64,000 nucleotides of DNA from Sphagnum compactum (Eukaryota > Bryophyta > Sphagnopsida > Sphagnales), in assembly GCA_965153455.1 (NCBI GenBank), contig OZ234501.1, forward strand, positions 7,006,001-7,070,000, given 5' to 3'. The stretch's first letter is position 1, and each line of letters starts with the position of its first letter. Shown here in pieces: positions 49,301-59,641 of the stretch. The notes below the pieces were generated by a model. It ran no database searches. It saw only the letters and a list, made by a program, of their open reading frames with translations, and was not told the DNA's origin. Both the position numbers and the translations under genes were made by a program.

Positions 49301-50546
49301 CATCCAATATAAATAGATTTTTTCATGGCTTGCATCAAACATGCCTCCAAGTTCTAATCCTTCTCATTGTAGTGCAAAAGACTTGGCATTCTTGGAATGG
49401 GAAGAAAGAACAATTGTGAACTCATTCATTCAATTTTAAAATAACTTTCATGTTTTGATGGATCACATTATTGTATATGCTTGACCTAGCTAAATTATCA
49501 TTGCATGTAAATATTTTGGATGAAGGTAATTCAAGCTTCATCACCTTGCAAGCTTTCTTATATTGACTATATAATCATGTCAATTGGAGTTCCATGCGTG
49601 TTGCATTCAAGCAAAAGAGATAAAAGAAAGAGAGTTGAATTGAAGCCATATACGACTTCACTTTCTAAAGCATCATGGCTTGAGAAAAAACAACATAGAT
49701 CCAAATTTTCCCATAATTGCCAAGCTTGTTACACCAAAATGACCATGAATTCAACCACGTCTTTAAGAAAATAATCTAAAAAAAACAACATGTGAAGATT
49801 TTACCTAGCCATGCTTGCAAAAAATCAAGACCTCCATTTTTCCAAAAAAAGTACTTGTCATCATCATGATGGACAATGTGGAAGTAGACACAAAAATTTT
49901 AAAAGTTTTTCCAACATACATCAACCCCACAACAACATAGTTGTTGTAGCACTAGCTCTTGTTCCACTGCATTTCAGAGCTATTGTATGTTTAGCTTTAT
50001 GCATTTTATGAAGTGAGGTTTAGTGTTCCTTGGTCTTTGCATTGGCTTATTCATTGCAGCCCCCATCAACCCCCATCAAACAATACACATAACAAATCTA
50101 GTCTCAAATTGAGAAGTTAATGTATTTGAAACTGTAAAACCTTTGGCCATTCCTTCATCGATTCTAGAGTTCAAAGAGGTATTCATTTAGACCTTCACTT
50201 GGTGCATGCATAGCCATGAATCTATCATTAAAAAAAGACAAAAAATGAAGAAGATACAAGGTTTCAAATATAAGAGAGGTCCATGTTTAGTGATGGGTGT
50301 GTTAAACAATTTATGATTTGGAGCTTCAAATCCTTGAAGATTGCTCTATTGTTTTGGGAGTTCAAAGAAGTATTGTAAACTTTCACTTTGGCACAACTAT
50401 AACCTTGAAGATGACTCAAAGAAGATGGCTCAAAATGGACAAGAAATGATTAAAATATGAGTTGATGATGAATCATAAGTGTGTGTTTGGTGATAGGTGA
50501 TTCTATTGTTAGTACTTGTGTTTTCTTTTGAGAATTTTTTTAATGT
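46361..50546. other. AT-rich region without a recognised gene
   Basis: No family motifs and no exon structure. Open frames at 49520-49774 and 49811-50011 are short and unrecognised. Confidence 0.45.
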
Positions 50547-50835
50547 ATCCTGAATGACAATCATCCATAGGAAGTATGGAAAAAACGACGATTCGACTTG
50601 GAAGATTTAGCCAAATGTGGGCTATAACATAAATAGGAAATATAAATCTTTATTCAACCTTCTATATTTATGGATATACACTGAAAACCAAATATAGAAA
50701 TCTGGCGATTTTTACTTTTTCCCCCCCCTCACTTCTGGCAATTGAAACCCTCCAAAATCAATTCATTTTGGAATTTGTAATTTGTAATTTCTCTTTTTTG
50801 GCGAAACTTAATTGCCAGTAAAAAAAGGAAAAGGC
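50547..50835 (+). repeat. Dispersed repeat C, copy 1
   Basis: Shares with 56069-56347 the sequence order ATCATCCATAG, GATTTAGCCAAAT-TGGGCTATAA, TTCTATATTTATGG, AAAACCAA(A/G)T, GAAA-CTCCAAAAT and TTTGGCGAAA-TTGCCA(G/A)TAAAAAAA. It lies about 400 bp upstream of the AKR start codon. Confidence 0.7.
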
Positions 50836-51197
50836 TGAGATCCATCACCAACTGTGTAGACTTAAGCTTGAAGCTAGAATCATGGCCATGTAGCTAGCAA
50901 TGCACAAGAGTGAAGAAGTACTCAGTCCTTCAATCACCACTCTGGTCAGGTGCCCTCTTCTTTTTCTCTTCTATTCTGAGCATTTTCATGATTTTTGAGA
51001 ATACTCCAAGCTGGTTGGAAGTTTGTTGTAATAGTGGTGCTTTTTTCTTTTAGCAGCAACATTTTTCTCGATCATTGATCTTTGAGTTTGAGGGATATTT
51101 TTTTTGTCATAATTTTTTTTGGGATGTTGGGTGCTTCCTGATCTGTGATTCTGTGGTGAGTTATACTTTGCTGTTGCAACAGTCTCAACTCACAAGT

Positions 51198-51216
51198 GGT
51201 GGGGTGGGGGTGGGGG
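51198..51216 (+). promoter_or_regulatory. Putative G-quadruplex in the AKR 5' UTR
   Basis: Four adjacent G-runs separated by single T residues (GG, GGGG, GGGGG, GGGGG), ending 31 nt upstream of the AKR ATG and on the coding strand. Such a tract could fold in mRNA and lower translation; the sequence shows the potential only. Confidence 0.5.
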
Positions 51217-51247
51217 TGAGGAGAAGGAGAAGGAGCAGCTGGAAAGA

Positions 51248-53238
51248 ATGGTGAGATCTGTGAAGCTCAATAGTGGTTCCTCTTTGCCTGTACTGGGCAT
51301 GGGTACTGTGGCTTTGACTGAATCTCAACAGCAAGTCAAGGATGCCCTCCTTACTGCGATTCAGGTGCAATGGGTTTTTTTCGTTTCCCCCTTGAATCCA
51401 TCCTCCTCCCTTCTCTTTGTTGTTGCTTCTTTGTTTTTTCCTTTCACTTGAAGAATTTCTCAGCCAGCTATATTGTATGTTGCTCATGAGTTCTGCAATC
51501 ATGCAATGCTGATTGTTGGGATTCTGTTGCAATTCCTTTTTGAGTACGATCCATCCATCTCTTGATCAAACCCATCCCATGATCATCTAGACTGTAAACT
51601 CAGAAGAATCTCAAGATGGGTTCTGATATGCAGAAGAAAGATCTAACATCACCCAATGCAGCCAGCCTCTGTTCTATGATGCTTAGTGTGTTGGATTGTA
51701 ACTGATTATTGGAAACTCCTAAGGTAGTGCAGCAGCAGCTGATGCTGATCCACAAGCTGCCATATGCTATTCTCAGGTGGGGTACAGGCACTTTGACACA
51801 GCAATGCTATATGGGACAGAGGCAGCTCTAGGTGATGCTTTGGTGGAAGCTTTCAGTACTGGATTGGTGAAACGCGAAGAAATCTTTGTGACAACCAAGC
51901 TGTGGATTACTGACAATTACCCTGCTGCTGTTCTGCCTGCTGTTCAAACCAGTCTCCGGTAAACTGAAATTTGTTTTGAATGAACCTCCCAAGAATTGTT
52001 AATTCCTAGAAAACAAATATGCTGGGTAGTTCTGCAGCAGCTGTAACTGAATCTCATCTCCTTTTTGTATTACAGGTAATGGGGACTTAACACCCCTTTG
52101 ATTCATTCACACATGTTTTGCAGAAATAAATTAGGGTTGGCTGCTCATTGATCTGTGAATTTTTTCTGTTTGCGATCTGCTTGAATGTTTGCAGTAAATT
52201 GAAATTGGATTATGTGGATTTGTACTTGATGCACTGGCCGATTGCTGCAAAGGATTGGATCATGACTTTGCCCACTAAGGATCAGATTCTGCCACATGTC
52301 GACCTCAAGGGCGTATGGGCAGAATTAGAGCATTGTGTTGAGAAAGGACTCATAAAATCGATTGGTGTAAGTAATTTCAGTTCAAAAAAATTGGAGAGCC
52401 TGCTTTCGTATGCAAAAATCCCACCAGCAGTGAATCAGGTAATCGGATCAAACAACAACACTAGATATCAAATGCACTCAGGTTTGAACTACTTTTCAGC
52501 TGCAAGTTTTGCTGGCAAATCCATCATTGCTTGGTGATTCTTCTTCAGTTCATGACTGAAAATGTCTGAATGCATTTGGGAATCAGCACTTGGGTTTATT
52601 TGTTTTGGGGGCCAATCTACACTAATAAACGTCTTTTGGTGTGGGCATGGTTGTGGTGGAGCAGGTGGAGATGCATGCTTGTTGGCAGCAAAAACAGCTT
52701 CGGGAGTATTGTAAGAGTAAGGGCATTCAAATCACTGCATACTCTCCTCTCACTTCACCAGCACCTGGAGCTGAAGTGTATTTCGATCAAAGAATTTCAG
52801 TTCTGAAGGACCCAATCATTCTTGCAATTGCAGAACAACATGCCAAGAGTCCTGCACAGGTACATATGGGTCCTCCTCCTCCTGCCCACATATATATTCA
52901 AATGCCAAAATTTTCAGTTTCTTCTGAAATCCTCATTGGTGATGAGAAGTGAACTTCATTCATCTAAAAAGAGAAGTTGTACACAATGTTTGCAGATAGC
53001 ATTGAGGTGGATAATAGAGACAGGGTGCATTCCTGTACCCAAGAGCTTCAACAAAAGTCATATGTCAGAAAATTTGGAAATCTTTGACTGGGAACTAACT
53101 GATGAGGATCGGCAGAAAATCTCTACCATCCCACAAGCACGAGGCTCCTGTGCTGAGTTCATGGTGAATGAAGCCACAGGCCCGTACCGCACTCTCCAGG
53201 AGTTATGGGATGATGACGGTGATAGTGTAGCTTCTTAA
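51248..53238 (+). CDS. NADPH-dependent aldo-keto reductase (AKR4-like)
   Basis: Five exons join in phase at GT-AG introns: 51248-51364, 51777-51958, 52195-52438, 52665-52859 and 52996-53238, giving 326 residues, the usual AKR length. The catalytic tetrad is present: Asp and Tyr in [12 protein letters not shown], Lys in FVTTKLW, His in LYLMHWP. Other signatures are LGMGT near the N-terminus, [17 protein letters not shown], and the NADPH-binding [24 protein letters not shown] near the C-terminus. Enzymes of this family reduce carbonyl groups of sugars, ketones and reactive aldehydes in the cytosol. Plant AKR4 members serve in stress detoxification or specialised metabolism; the true substrate is not readable from sequence. 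The ATG follows a G-rich 5' leader. No defect is visible, so the gene is probably functional. Confidence 0.94.
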
Positions 53239-54625
53239 AATTTGCAATCAGCAGGGAGGCTGGCATCTGTGTTTGTGTTGGGTTTTGAAGACCAAAGCCA
53301 ACAAGAAAGGGGAAATGCGTACCGACATAAATGATCATAATCGTGATAAAAATCTGTCTTTTGCATGTGTTTATTGCTTGATGGTATGTGGATGATAGCA
53401 GTTTGCACTTGAACGTGGAATGGGCCATAGTAGACAGTCTCTGTGTGTGTGTGTATGGGTGCCAGATCGTAGTGTGACAGTCCTGCTTCACAGATGTGCT
53501 TACTTTCAAGAGATCAGTTTGATTCAGCAAAATGGGATTAGAACTGCAATCAATTTTCCAAGCATCAATATGTCTCTTGTAATCTTTTTTGACACACAGA
53601 TACCACATCATTGTAAAGCCATTGTAGATTTGTACAAGTGGTGTATGCATTTCCAGCAAGACAGAGCAGCAGTTGCACTGGTAGTGGAGAAATAGTTATC
53701 AATTAAGTTGGGAAAGATCCTCTTAGATTTTGCTTCTTGGTTGTGTATCCTGATGCTGTAGATTTCTTGTTCTCGGCTTAGAATTTTTGTAGAGCTCCTG
53801 TTATTTATGTTTGTTAAACCCTTCTTCATGGAGTTGTTGCACTGGCATCTTGTAAATACATCAAATACGAGATGTCAGTGCAAAAACTCTATGCATAATC
53901 TCATAATGTATTTAATGCACAGAGGCATTTTGTTCCTGTGGCTATAGATTTTGAGCATCACCAGTTTCCAGGAGGATTGTCATTTCTATCTTTCCATCTC
54001 TTGTGGGCAGGCAGCTGCAGGGCTGTGTTTTTATCAAAATGTTCTAGACATGGTAAGCTTTTCTTTTTCTGACAGATGATCATCTCTGGATGATGAGTGA
54101 TTCTATGATGTGCAAAGTTGTTTTTTCAGGGTGTATAAGAGATTGTTTCATTATTTGCACAAAGCTTCATGAGCTTCATTGAACCTGATTTGTTGATTCT
54201 GTTGTTCAATTTGGGGAATAGTTGTGCAGGGAGTGGTTGCAGTGAAGCTCGTTTTGGAGGAAGGATTCTTTGATGCAACATGTCCCAAAATTCAGGAAGA
54301 AGAAGAAGCTTGTCTTTCTTGCCAAGATGTTGTTCTGAATCTCCTGAGCTTCCCACAGGTAGATCTCTCTCTCTCTCTCCTTAAACCCTGAACCTAAACC
54401 CTCTTGTCATTGTTCACAAAACCTTTTAACCCTAAATTTCAAATCCTGAATTTCTAAGCCAAGATGCAAATGCAATGCTCAACTTTTGAATTCTGTTTAG
54501 TGATTGCAAAAGCATTTGGCAAATTCTTGGTTTCCAAGAACTGAAATCAGTTCTCACTAGGCTGAATCTCAATCTCTGTGATCTGCAACTTCAGGAATGT
54601 TAATTCTGTGCTGTTGTTATTCAGG
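53239..54625. other. AKR 3' flank and spacer
   Basis: The first few hundred bases are likely AKR 3' UTR. A (GT)n stretch lies at 53441-53453, and CTCTCTCT at 54365-54380 precedes several ACCCTAAA motifs (54380-54435). No gene supported. The frame near 54235-54355 could be an unrecognised exon of the following pseudogene. Confidence 0.4.
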
Positions 54626-55180
54626 TTGGAAATGGAGCTATAGTTCTAGGGTTTGTCAGGTCACGATGGACTTTCACAACCTCATATGGTGGAGGGGAAA
54701 GACAACCCTGGACACAGGGATTGGGTGCAGTAGACCTGGTGCTCGGTGTGTCATTGTTGTCAAACAGCTGGTCAGTAGTAGGGTACAGGAGGCATGCAGC
54801 TGGTTCTATATGTCAAATGGTAGCAGTGGTTTGCTTGAGAGAATGGCATTGATCAAGATTGATGTCATAGACCTCAACTGGACTGTTGATATGGCAGATG
54901 GGTGCAAGGAATTGGGTGATTGTGTCATGCAAGGCACAATCGTTGAGCCCGCTGTTTTGTTCACTCCTCTATGCTAGCAGTCACAGAAGCCATCCAAAGA
55001 TGAGTTTTTCCTTCTGTTATTTCTGAGGTTTAGAAAACATGTGAATCTCTGTTTTTTTTTTTTTAATGTTGTTGTAACACAAAACAGGAGATCGAGGTCA
55101 TATCCTCAATTCAGGGCATGGTGCTCTTGTTGTTGGGCATCATTCCAGAGGAGAGTCTTGCACATGGTTTTGACACTGCT
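54626..55180 (+). pseudogene. Uroporphyrinogen III decarboxylase (UROD/HemE) fragment
   Basis: Starting at a TTATTCAG acceptor, the sequence reads VGNGAIVLGFV..RWT, as in the UROD block VGxxAxVLGFVGAPWT. It then changes frame and continues as YMSNGSSGLLERMA, DVIDLNWTVDMADGCKELGD and MQGTIVEPAVLFTPLC, matching the conserved YISGSGGLLERM, DVIGLDWTVDMA and QGNVDPxxLF blocks. After an AT-rich interruption resembling an intron, a CAAAACAG acceptor (55079-55086) leads into RGHILNSGHGALVV, a one-frame shift, and IPEESLAHGFDTA, the UROD C-terminal block. UROD makes coproporphyrinogen III in plastid tetrapyrrole synthesis. The N-terminal half is absent and at least two frameshifts disable it. Retained introns argue against a processed copy. 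Confidence 0.8.
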
Positions 55181-56068
55181 TGAAGCGTCTCCTCCTCTGA
55201 ATGCCAGGAATTTCTCTGAAGCTTGACCTGAAATGGTAAGCATCGAGCGCACCATCATGACTTTTGACATTGCAAAGTGTTGAGGTGAATGAGGAAAATT
55301 GTTTAGGAAATTGAATCAGAGGGTAGTTGTTGAGACTTGAGACCTTTCTAGGTAGGGCATTTCCAGTAGACCCATAATTGAAGAACTGCTGAATAGAGAT
55401 GGTGTGCCCATTTGATCATTTCCTTTCAATTTTGGCAAATAATGACACACTATACAGTATTAGGCTTAAAACCATTTTCTACGCACATTCTGAACCAGAC
55501 ATTGAAGGTACCAATATGATTCTTACACCTCGTGTTGGTTCCAACATTCCAGATACTGCAAATTTGGAACCGTCAATAGTGAGTCTCAAGGATTTGTAGC
55601 TTCAGAGAGTTTAGAGAAGCTCAAAGGCGATGGACAAGCTTTCCAAAGCGCCCACGTTGCCATTCTCCTCGAAAGATCAAAGCTTTTTTCATGTTTCCCA
55701 TGTGGCTTCTTCACCTTCGCTTCCTCTACCATGTTTGGTTCATTGTTTGGATTCTCTTGTGTTCTCATTTGCACCATTTTTACATCGAACCATGATGTGC
55801 AATTCTATGCAGTTCTACATGTTCTATTGCACCATGCGGTTCCACATCAAACGATGATGTGCAATTCTATGAATTCCTACATGTTTTATTGCACCATGTC
55901 AAATTCAAACCTAACACCTCTCCGATGAGAGAGAAAGTACCAATCAACAACATACTTTCAAGCCTTGAAAAAGGATAAATTTTTTTTTGGGTATTTAGCA
56001 TATATCGCAAGGTCAAAACAATCAAACCTTGTGACAGAAACCACCAGTGTTTATTTAAAAAGAATTTT
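55181..56068. other. Spacer with a short tandem repeat
   Basis: A two-copy repeat of about 65 bp at 55790-55905 shares GATGATGTGCAATTCTATG, TTCTACATGTT(C/T)TATTGCACCATG. No gene supported. Confidence 0.5.
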
Positions 56069-56347
56069 TGTTTATAACCTAAGTGGATATCATCCATAGT
56101 AAGATGTAGAAAAAATGGCGATTGTCTATGGTAAGATTTAGCCAAATTGGGCTATAAACCAAATATGAATTGCAAAATCCTTTATCATCTTTCTATATTT
56201 TGGCTATGCATTAAAAACCAAGTGTAGAAATGTGGCAATTTTCACTACTTTTGTTTTGGCTTGTGATTGGAAAACTCCAAAATCGCTTGATTTTCAAATT
56301 TTGAATTTCATTTTTTGGTGAAAAATTGCCAATAAAAAAAAGTTGGA
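56069..56347 (+). repeat. Dispersed repeat C, copy 2
   Basis: Direct-orientation copy of 50547-50835, starting GTGGATATCATCCATAG and ending ATTGCCAATAAAAAAAAG. Together the two copies bracket the AKR gene and UROD pseudogene. A third, inverted fragment lies inside the non-autonomous Helitron (about 58660-58755). Confidence 0.7.
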
Positions 56348-56828
56348 AACCGCATCTTGAGCATTGTTGACCACAATTAGATGTTTAAATAAAAATAAAA
56401 TAAAAATTTCATCCATATTTTCATCCATTCCATCCCACATGAGAGGTAAAATTGAGATGATATTTCTGAAAAATGTTTGGGAAAGCAAATTTAAGGAATC
56501 GGATGTCAAAGTTTGTAACTAATGTCCGATGCACCTAAAGCACTCAACAAAATTTCCTATGTATGTTTGGGGGCACCTTATATCAATGAATATCTCTCCT
56601 AGGAAAAAGGATCTTACACTTACTACTCATACATGAGTACCCCTCCTCCCCCCCCCCCCTTCACTCCTAAACTTTGTGATCTACTATGGTTAGGTTCATG
56701 GTCATGTTCATCTAGTGCTTTGCAATGGATAAAGCCCATGGGTGAGGAACCACTACCACCTTTTGTCCTAGGGCCCTTATTTTTTTGGTATTGTTTTGGA
56801 ACGCACTCACCCAATGGCTTTATCCTAG

Positions 56829-57448
56829 AATTTGTGCTCTTTGGAAACATTGGCAATTAGGGTTGGTTTCCTTGGCTTTACCTTACAATTTGTGCTCTTC
56901 GGAAACATTGATAATTAGGGTTGGTTTCCTTGCTTTTAGCCAACAATTTGTGCTCTTTGGAAACATTGATAATTAGAGTTCGTTTCCTTGCTTTCACCCA
57001 ACAATTTGTGCTCTTTGGAAACATTGACAATTAGGGTTGGTTTCCTTGCTTTCACCCAACAATTTGTGCTCTTCGAAAACATTGACAATTAGGGTTGGTT
57101 TCCTTGCTTTACCTAATAATTTGTGCTTTTCGAAAACATTGACAATTATGGTTGGTTTCCTTGCTCTACACAACAATTTGTGCTCTTTGGAAACATTGAC
57201 AATTAGGGTTGGTTTTTAGGGTTGCTCTTTGGAAACATTGACAATTAGGGTTGGTTTCCTTGCTTTACACAACAATTTGTGCTCTTGGGAAACATCGACA
57301 ATTAGGGTTGGTTTTTAGGGTTGGTTTCCTTGCTTTACACAACAATTTGGGCTCTTTGGAAACATCGACAATTAGGGTTGGTTTCCTTGCATTCCCCAAC
57401 AATTTGTGCTCTCCGGAAACATTGACAATTAGGGTTGGTTTCCTTGCT
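56829..57448 (+). repeat. Minisatellite, about 58 bp unit, 11 copies
   Basis: Consensus order: AATTTGTGCTCTTTGGAAAC, ATTGACAATTAGGGTTGG, TTTCCTTGCTTTACACAAC. Unit starts at about 56829, 56887, 56945, 57003, 57061, 57118, 57175, 57224 (truncated start), 57274, 57344 and 57401. Two units carry an extra TTTTTAGGGTT(GG) insertion. Open frames of 60-80 codons on both strands arise from the repeat. Confidence 0.93.
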
Positions 57449-57734
57449 ACTTGCTCATGCACACTTCCTCAATCAAAATGTTGGTCAAAATAGTGAAAAA
57501 ATAAAATAAATAAATAAAATGAGGTTTTCATGTCCCTTCTATTATATGGCCTCCCACCAACATGCAACTGGGCAGGTGCAAGTGAAAAGGATCCTTCTCT
57601 TTCTTTCTCGACTTCTTCCAGCCTTTTGAAACCGCCCGCCCGAGGGTTTTTTTTTGCTTTTGGTCTCCAGATTTTGGAGCATCTTCTGAGTCGAACCCAA
57701 ATGATGGGCAGCAATCAAAAAAAATATTCAGCCT

Positions 57735-58240
57735 TTATAAGGTGCCCAAAATGACTGGGCAACATACAAATTCCTAAAATGTCCAAATTTTTTCAAGCAT
57801 CAGGATTTTTTCCAGAATGCCCAAAATTGCAAATGCTTGGGCATAAATGAAAACTTTCTTCAAACTCAAATTTAGTGCCTGAAATTATCGGGCAGCATTA
57901 AAATTCCAAAAATGCCAAAACATTTTAGGAGTATCAGGATATTTGTAGAATGACTAATGTTTTGGGCAGAAATAAAATTATTTTCAACCTTTATAAATTT
58001 TCTCAGCAGCCCTAAAAAAGTTTCCAAAACTACTCTAATTTTTTTTTTGGAGCATACGGATTTTTCGAGTTCCCAAAGTTTGAGCAGAAATGAAAAAAAA
58101 AAATTCAACCTATAGAATGTGCTCAAAATGATTGGGCAGCATATAAAAATTCCCCAAAGCTGTCAAAACATTTCTCAGGAATTCTCTAAAGTGGCCCAAG
58201 TTGTTTTGGGCAACACGGAGAAAATTCCTAAAAGTTTCCC
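57735..58240 (+). repeat. Degenerate tandem repeat, about 125-bp unit
   Basis: About four diverged units contain TTTATAA-GTGCCCAAAATGA(C/T)TGGGCA, GCATxxAAATTCC-AAAATG, CAAAACATTTT and AGCATCAGGATTTTT. Similar words appear in inverse orientation at 21370-21658. No gene. Confidence 0.6.
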
Positions 58241-58594
58241 GAAGCTGCCCAAACTTTTTGCATATTTGGGGAAAAACCCCGTCAATGTGAACACGTCAAC
58301 ATAGGTTTAAATTCAACCCCATCAAATTATTTTTTATTTTATCCCCCTTTATGTGTGAACAGCACAAGGGTTAGTTTACTCCTCATATTTGAGGCAATTT
58401 AACCCTAAATCAATAGAGGGTTAAATGGAATTAAAAATATCCCTACTAAGTTGAAGTTCTAACACATAATGCCATTTTAGTTTACGATTTTTAAAATTTT
58501 ATTGAGTGTATTAGTGATATCCTTATTGATATGTTCCTTTGTGAAATGTCTTTTTAGTTTGCGATCTTCTATTTAATTAAATGCATTAGTGATA

Positions 58595-59284
58595 CTAGTG
58601 GGTAACCCGTGGCTATGCCACTCCAGCCACCCCGAACGCTTTGTGCTTTCATGTTTGGATTTGTAGCCAGGTTTGGCTAAATCTTCCTTCAAATAATTGC
58701 TCACTTTTTCCACATCTTCCCACAGATGATGGCCATTTTGGCTACAAACAAAAACAATTCGCTAAAAAAAAAAAACCTACTGGTGCTATTATTACCATAT
58801 GGTTGAAGAATGGGTACCTTTAAAATAAATACACTTATTATTACATTTTCTTTCAAGGAGAGGTTTACAAAATTTAAAATAATAATAATACAATTAATAT
58901 GATTATTTTTGGGTGCACAAATAGACAAATCCATTTCAGAAATGGAGAAATCCATAGTTTTGACTCTTACCCAAAATTGGATCTGGACTTCAAACCCCAA
59001 TCTTTGAATTCGAAGAACCTGGATTGAGACCTGGTTTGGGAACCTCAAGTTGCACGTGGATCGAGACCTGGACCTGGAGCTGAACTTGAAACCCCAATCT
59101 TTGGCTTCGAAGAACTTGGATTGAGACCTGGTTTGGGAACTTCAAGCTGCAACCGTGGATCTGGACTTCAAACCCTAAATCTAGGGTTTGAAGAAGAAGA
59201 AGAAGGTTGGGACCTAGTTAGGGAACCTGAAGTTTTGTCCACACAGACAGACAGACACCACCATGTTTGCTTTAATATATAAGA
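58595..59284 (-). mobile_element. Non-autonomous Helitron, 690 bp, with both termini
   Basis: On the minus strand it begins TCTTATATATTAAAG at 59284, preceded by A (59285), and ends CTAG at 58598-58595, followed by T (58594): the canonical A|TC...CTRR|T of Helitrons. A GTGGC-ATA-GCCAC hairpin lies about 10 nt before the end (GGGTTACCCACTAG). It encodes no protein. It carries part of dispersed repeat C (inverted) and a two-copy 105-bp tandem repeat at about 58990-59190 (GAACTTGGATTGAGACCTGG). Its 3' tail is nearly identical to that of the RepHel element to the right, which probably mobilised it. Confidence 0.82.
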
Positions 59285-59285
59285 T

Positions 59286-59641
59286 TCCTCGAGTGGTTGG
59301 TAACCCGTGGCTACGCCACTCCAGCCACCCCCAAGAAAAGGAGGGAGGACCCAAAAAAAACGAAAAAAAAAAAAAAACACCTCCCTTCACTCCCCCGTCC
59401 GGTCCTTTCCCGCCCGTCCCCCCCCCTGCTGGCCCCCCCCTGCTGCCCCCCCCTGCTGGCCCCCCCCTGCTGCCCCCCCCTGCTGGCCCGCCCCACCCCT
59501 GCTAGCCCCCCCCTGCTGCCGCTCAGTAACTTCTTAACTGCTGCTCAGTAAAAAGTAACTTAGGTAAATTACGTAAAGGAAGGTAACTTTGAAAAGGTAA
59601 AAACGGACAGACGGACGGACAGACACCATGTTTGTAATTAT
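59286..59641 (-). mobile_element. Helitron remnant wedged between two elements
   Basis: About 355 bp. On the minus strand its left end carries the same 3' hairpin tail (GTGGCGTAGCCAC, then GGGTTACCAACCACTCGAG) but with CTCGAG where CTAG is expected. Its right end starts ATAATTACAAACATGG-TGTCTGTCCGTC, resembling the 5' region of the 690-bp element (AAACATGGTGGTGTCTGTCTGTC) without a clean TC. It is probably a third, internally deleted copy. Confidence 0.65.
59418..59518 (+). repeat. C-rich array of 15-16-bp units
   Basis: Repeated CCCCCCCTGCTGG/CCCCCCCTGCTGC, at least six times. The minus strand is correspondingly G-rich with runs of seven G separated by CAGCAG, giving strong G-quadruplex and i-motif potential. 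Confidence 0.9.

Noticed and set aside
56829-57493. Repetitive 60-80-codon peptides on both strands
   Set aside because: They reflect the 58-bp minisatellite, whose unit length is not a multiple of three, so frames change between units.
59263-59551. Pro-rich plus-strand frames over the C-rich array
   Set aside because: Generated by CCC runs inside a Helitron remnant; three frames are open together.
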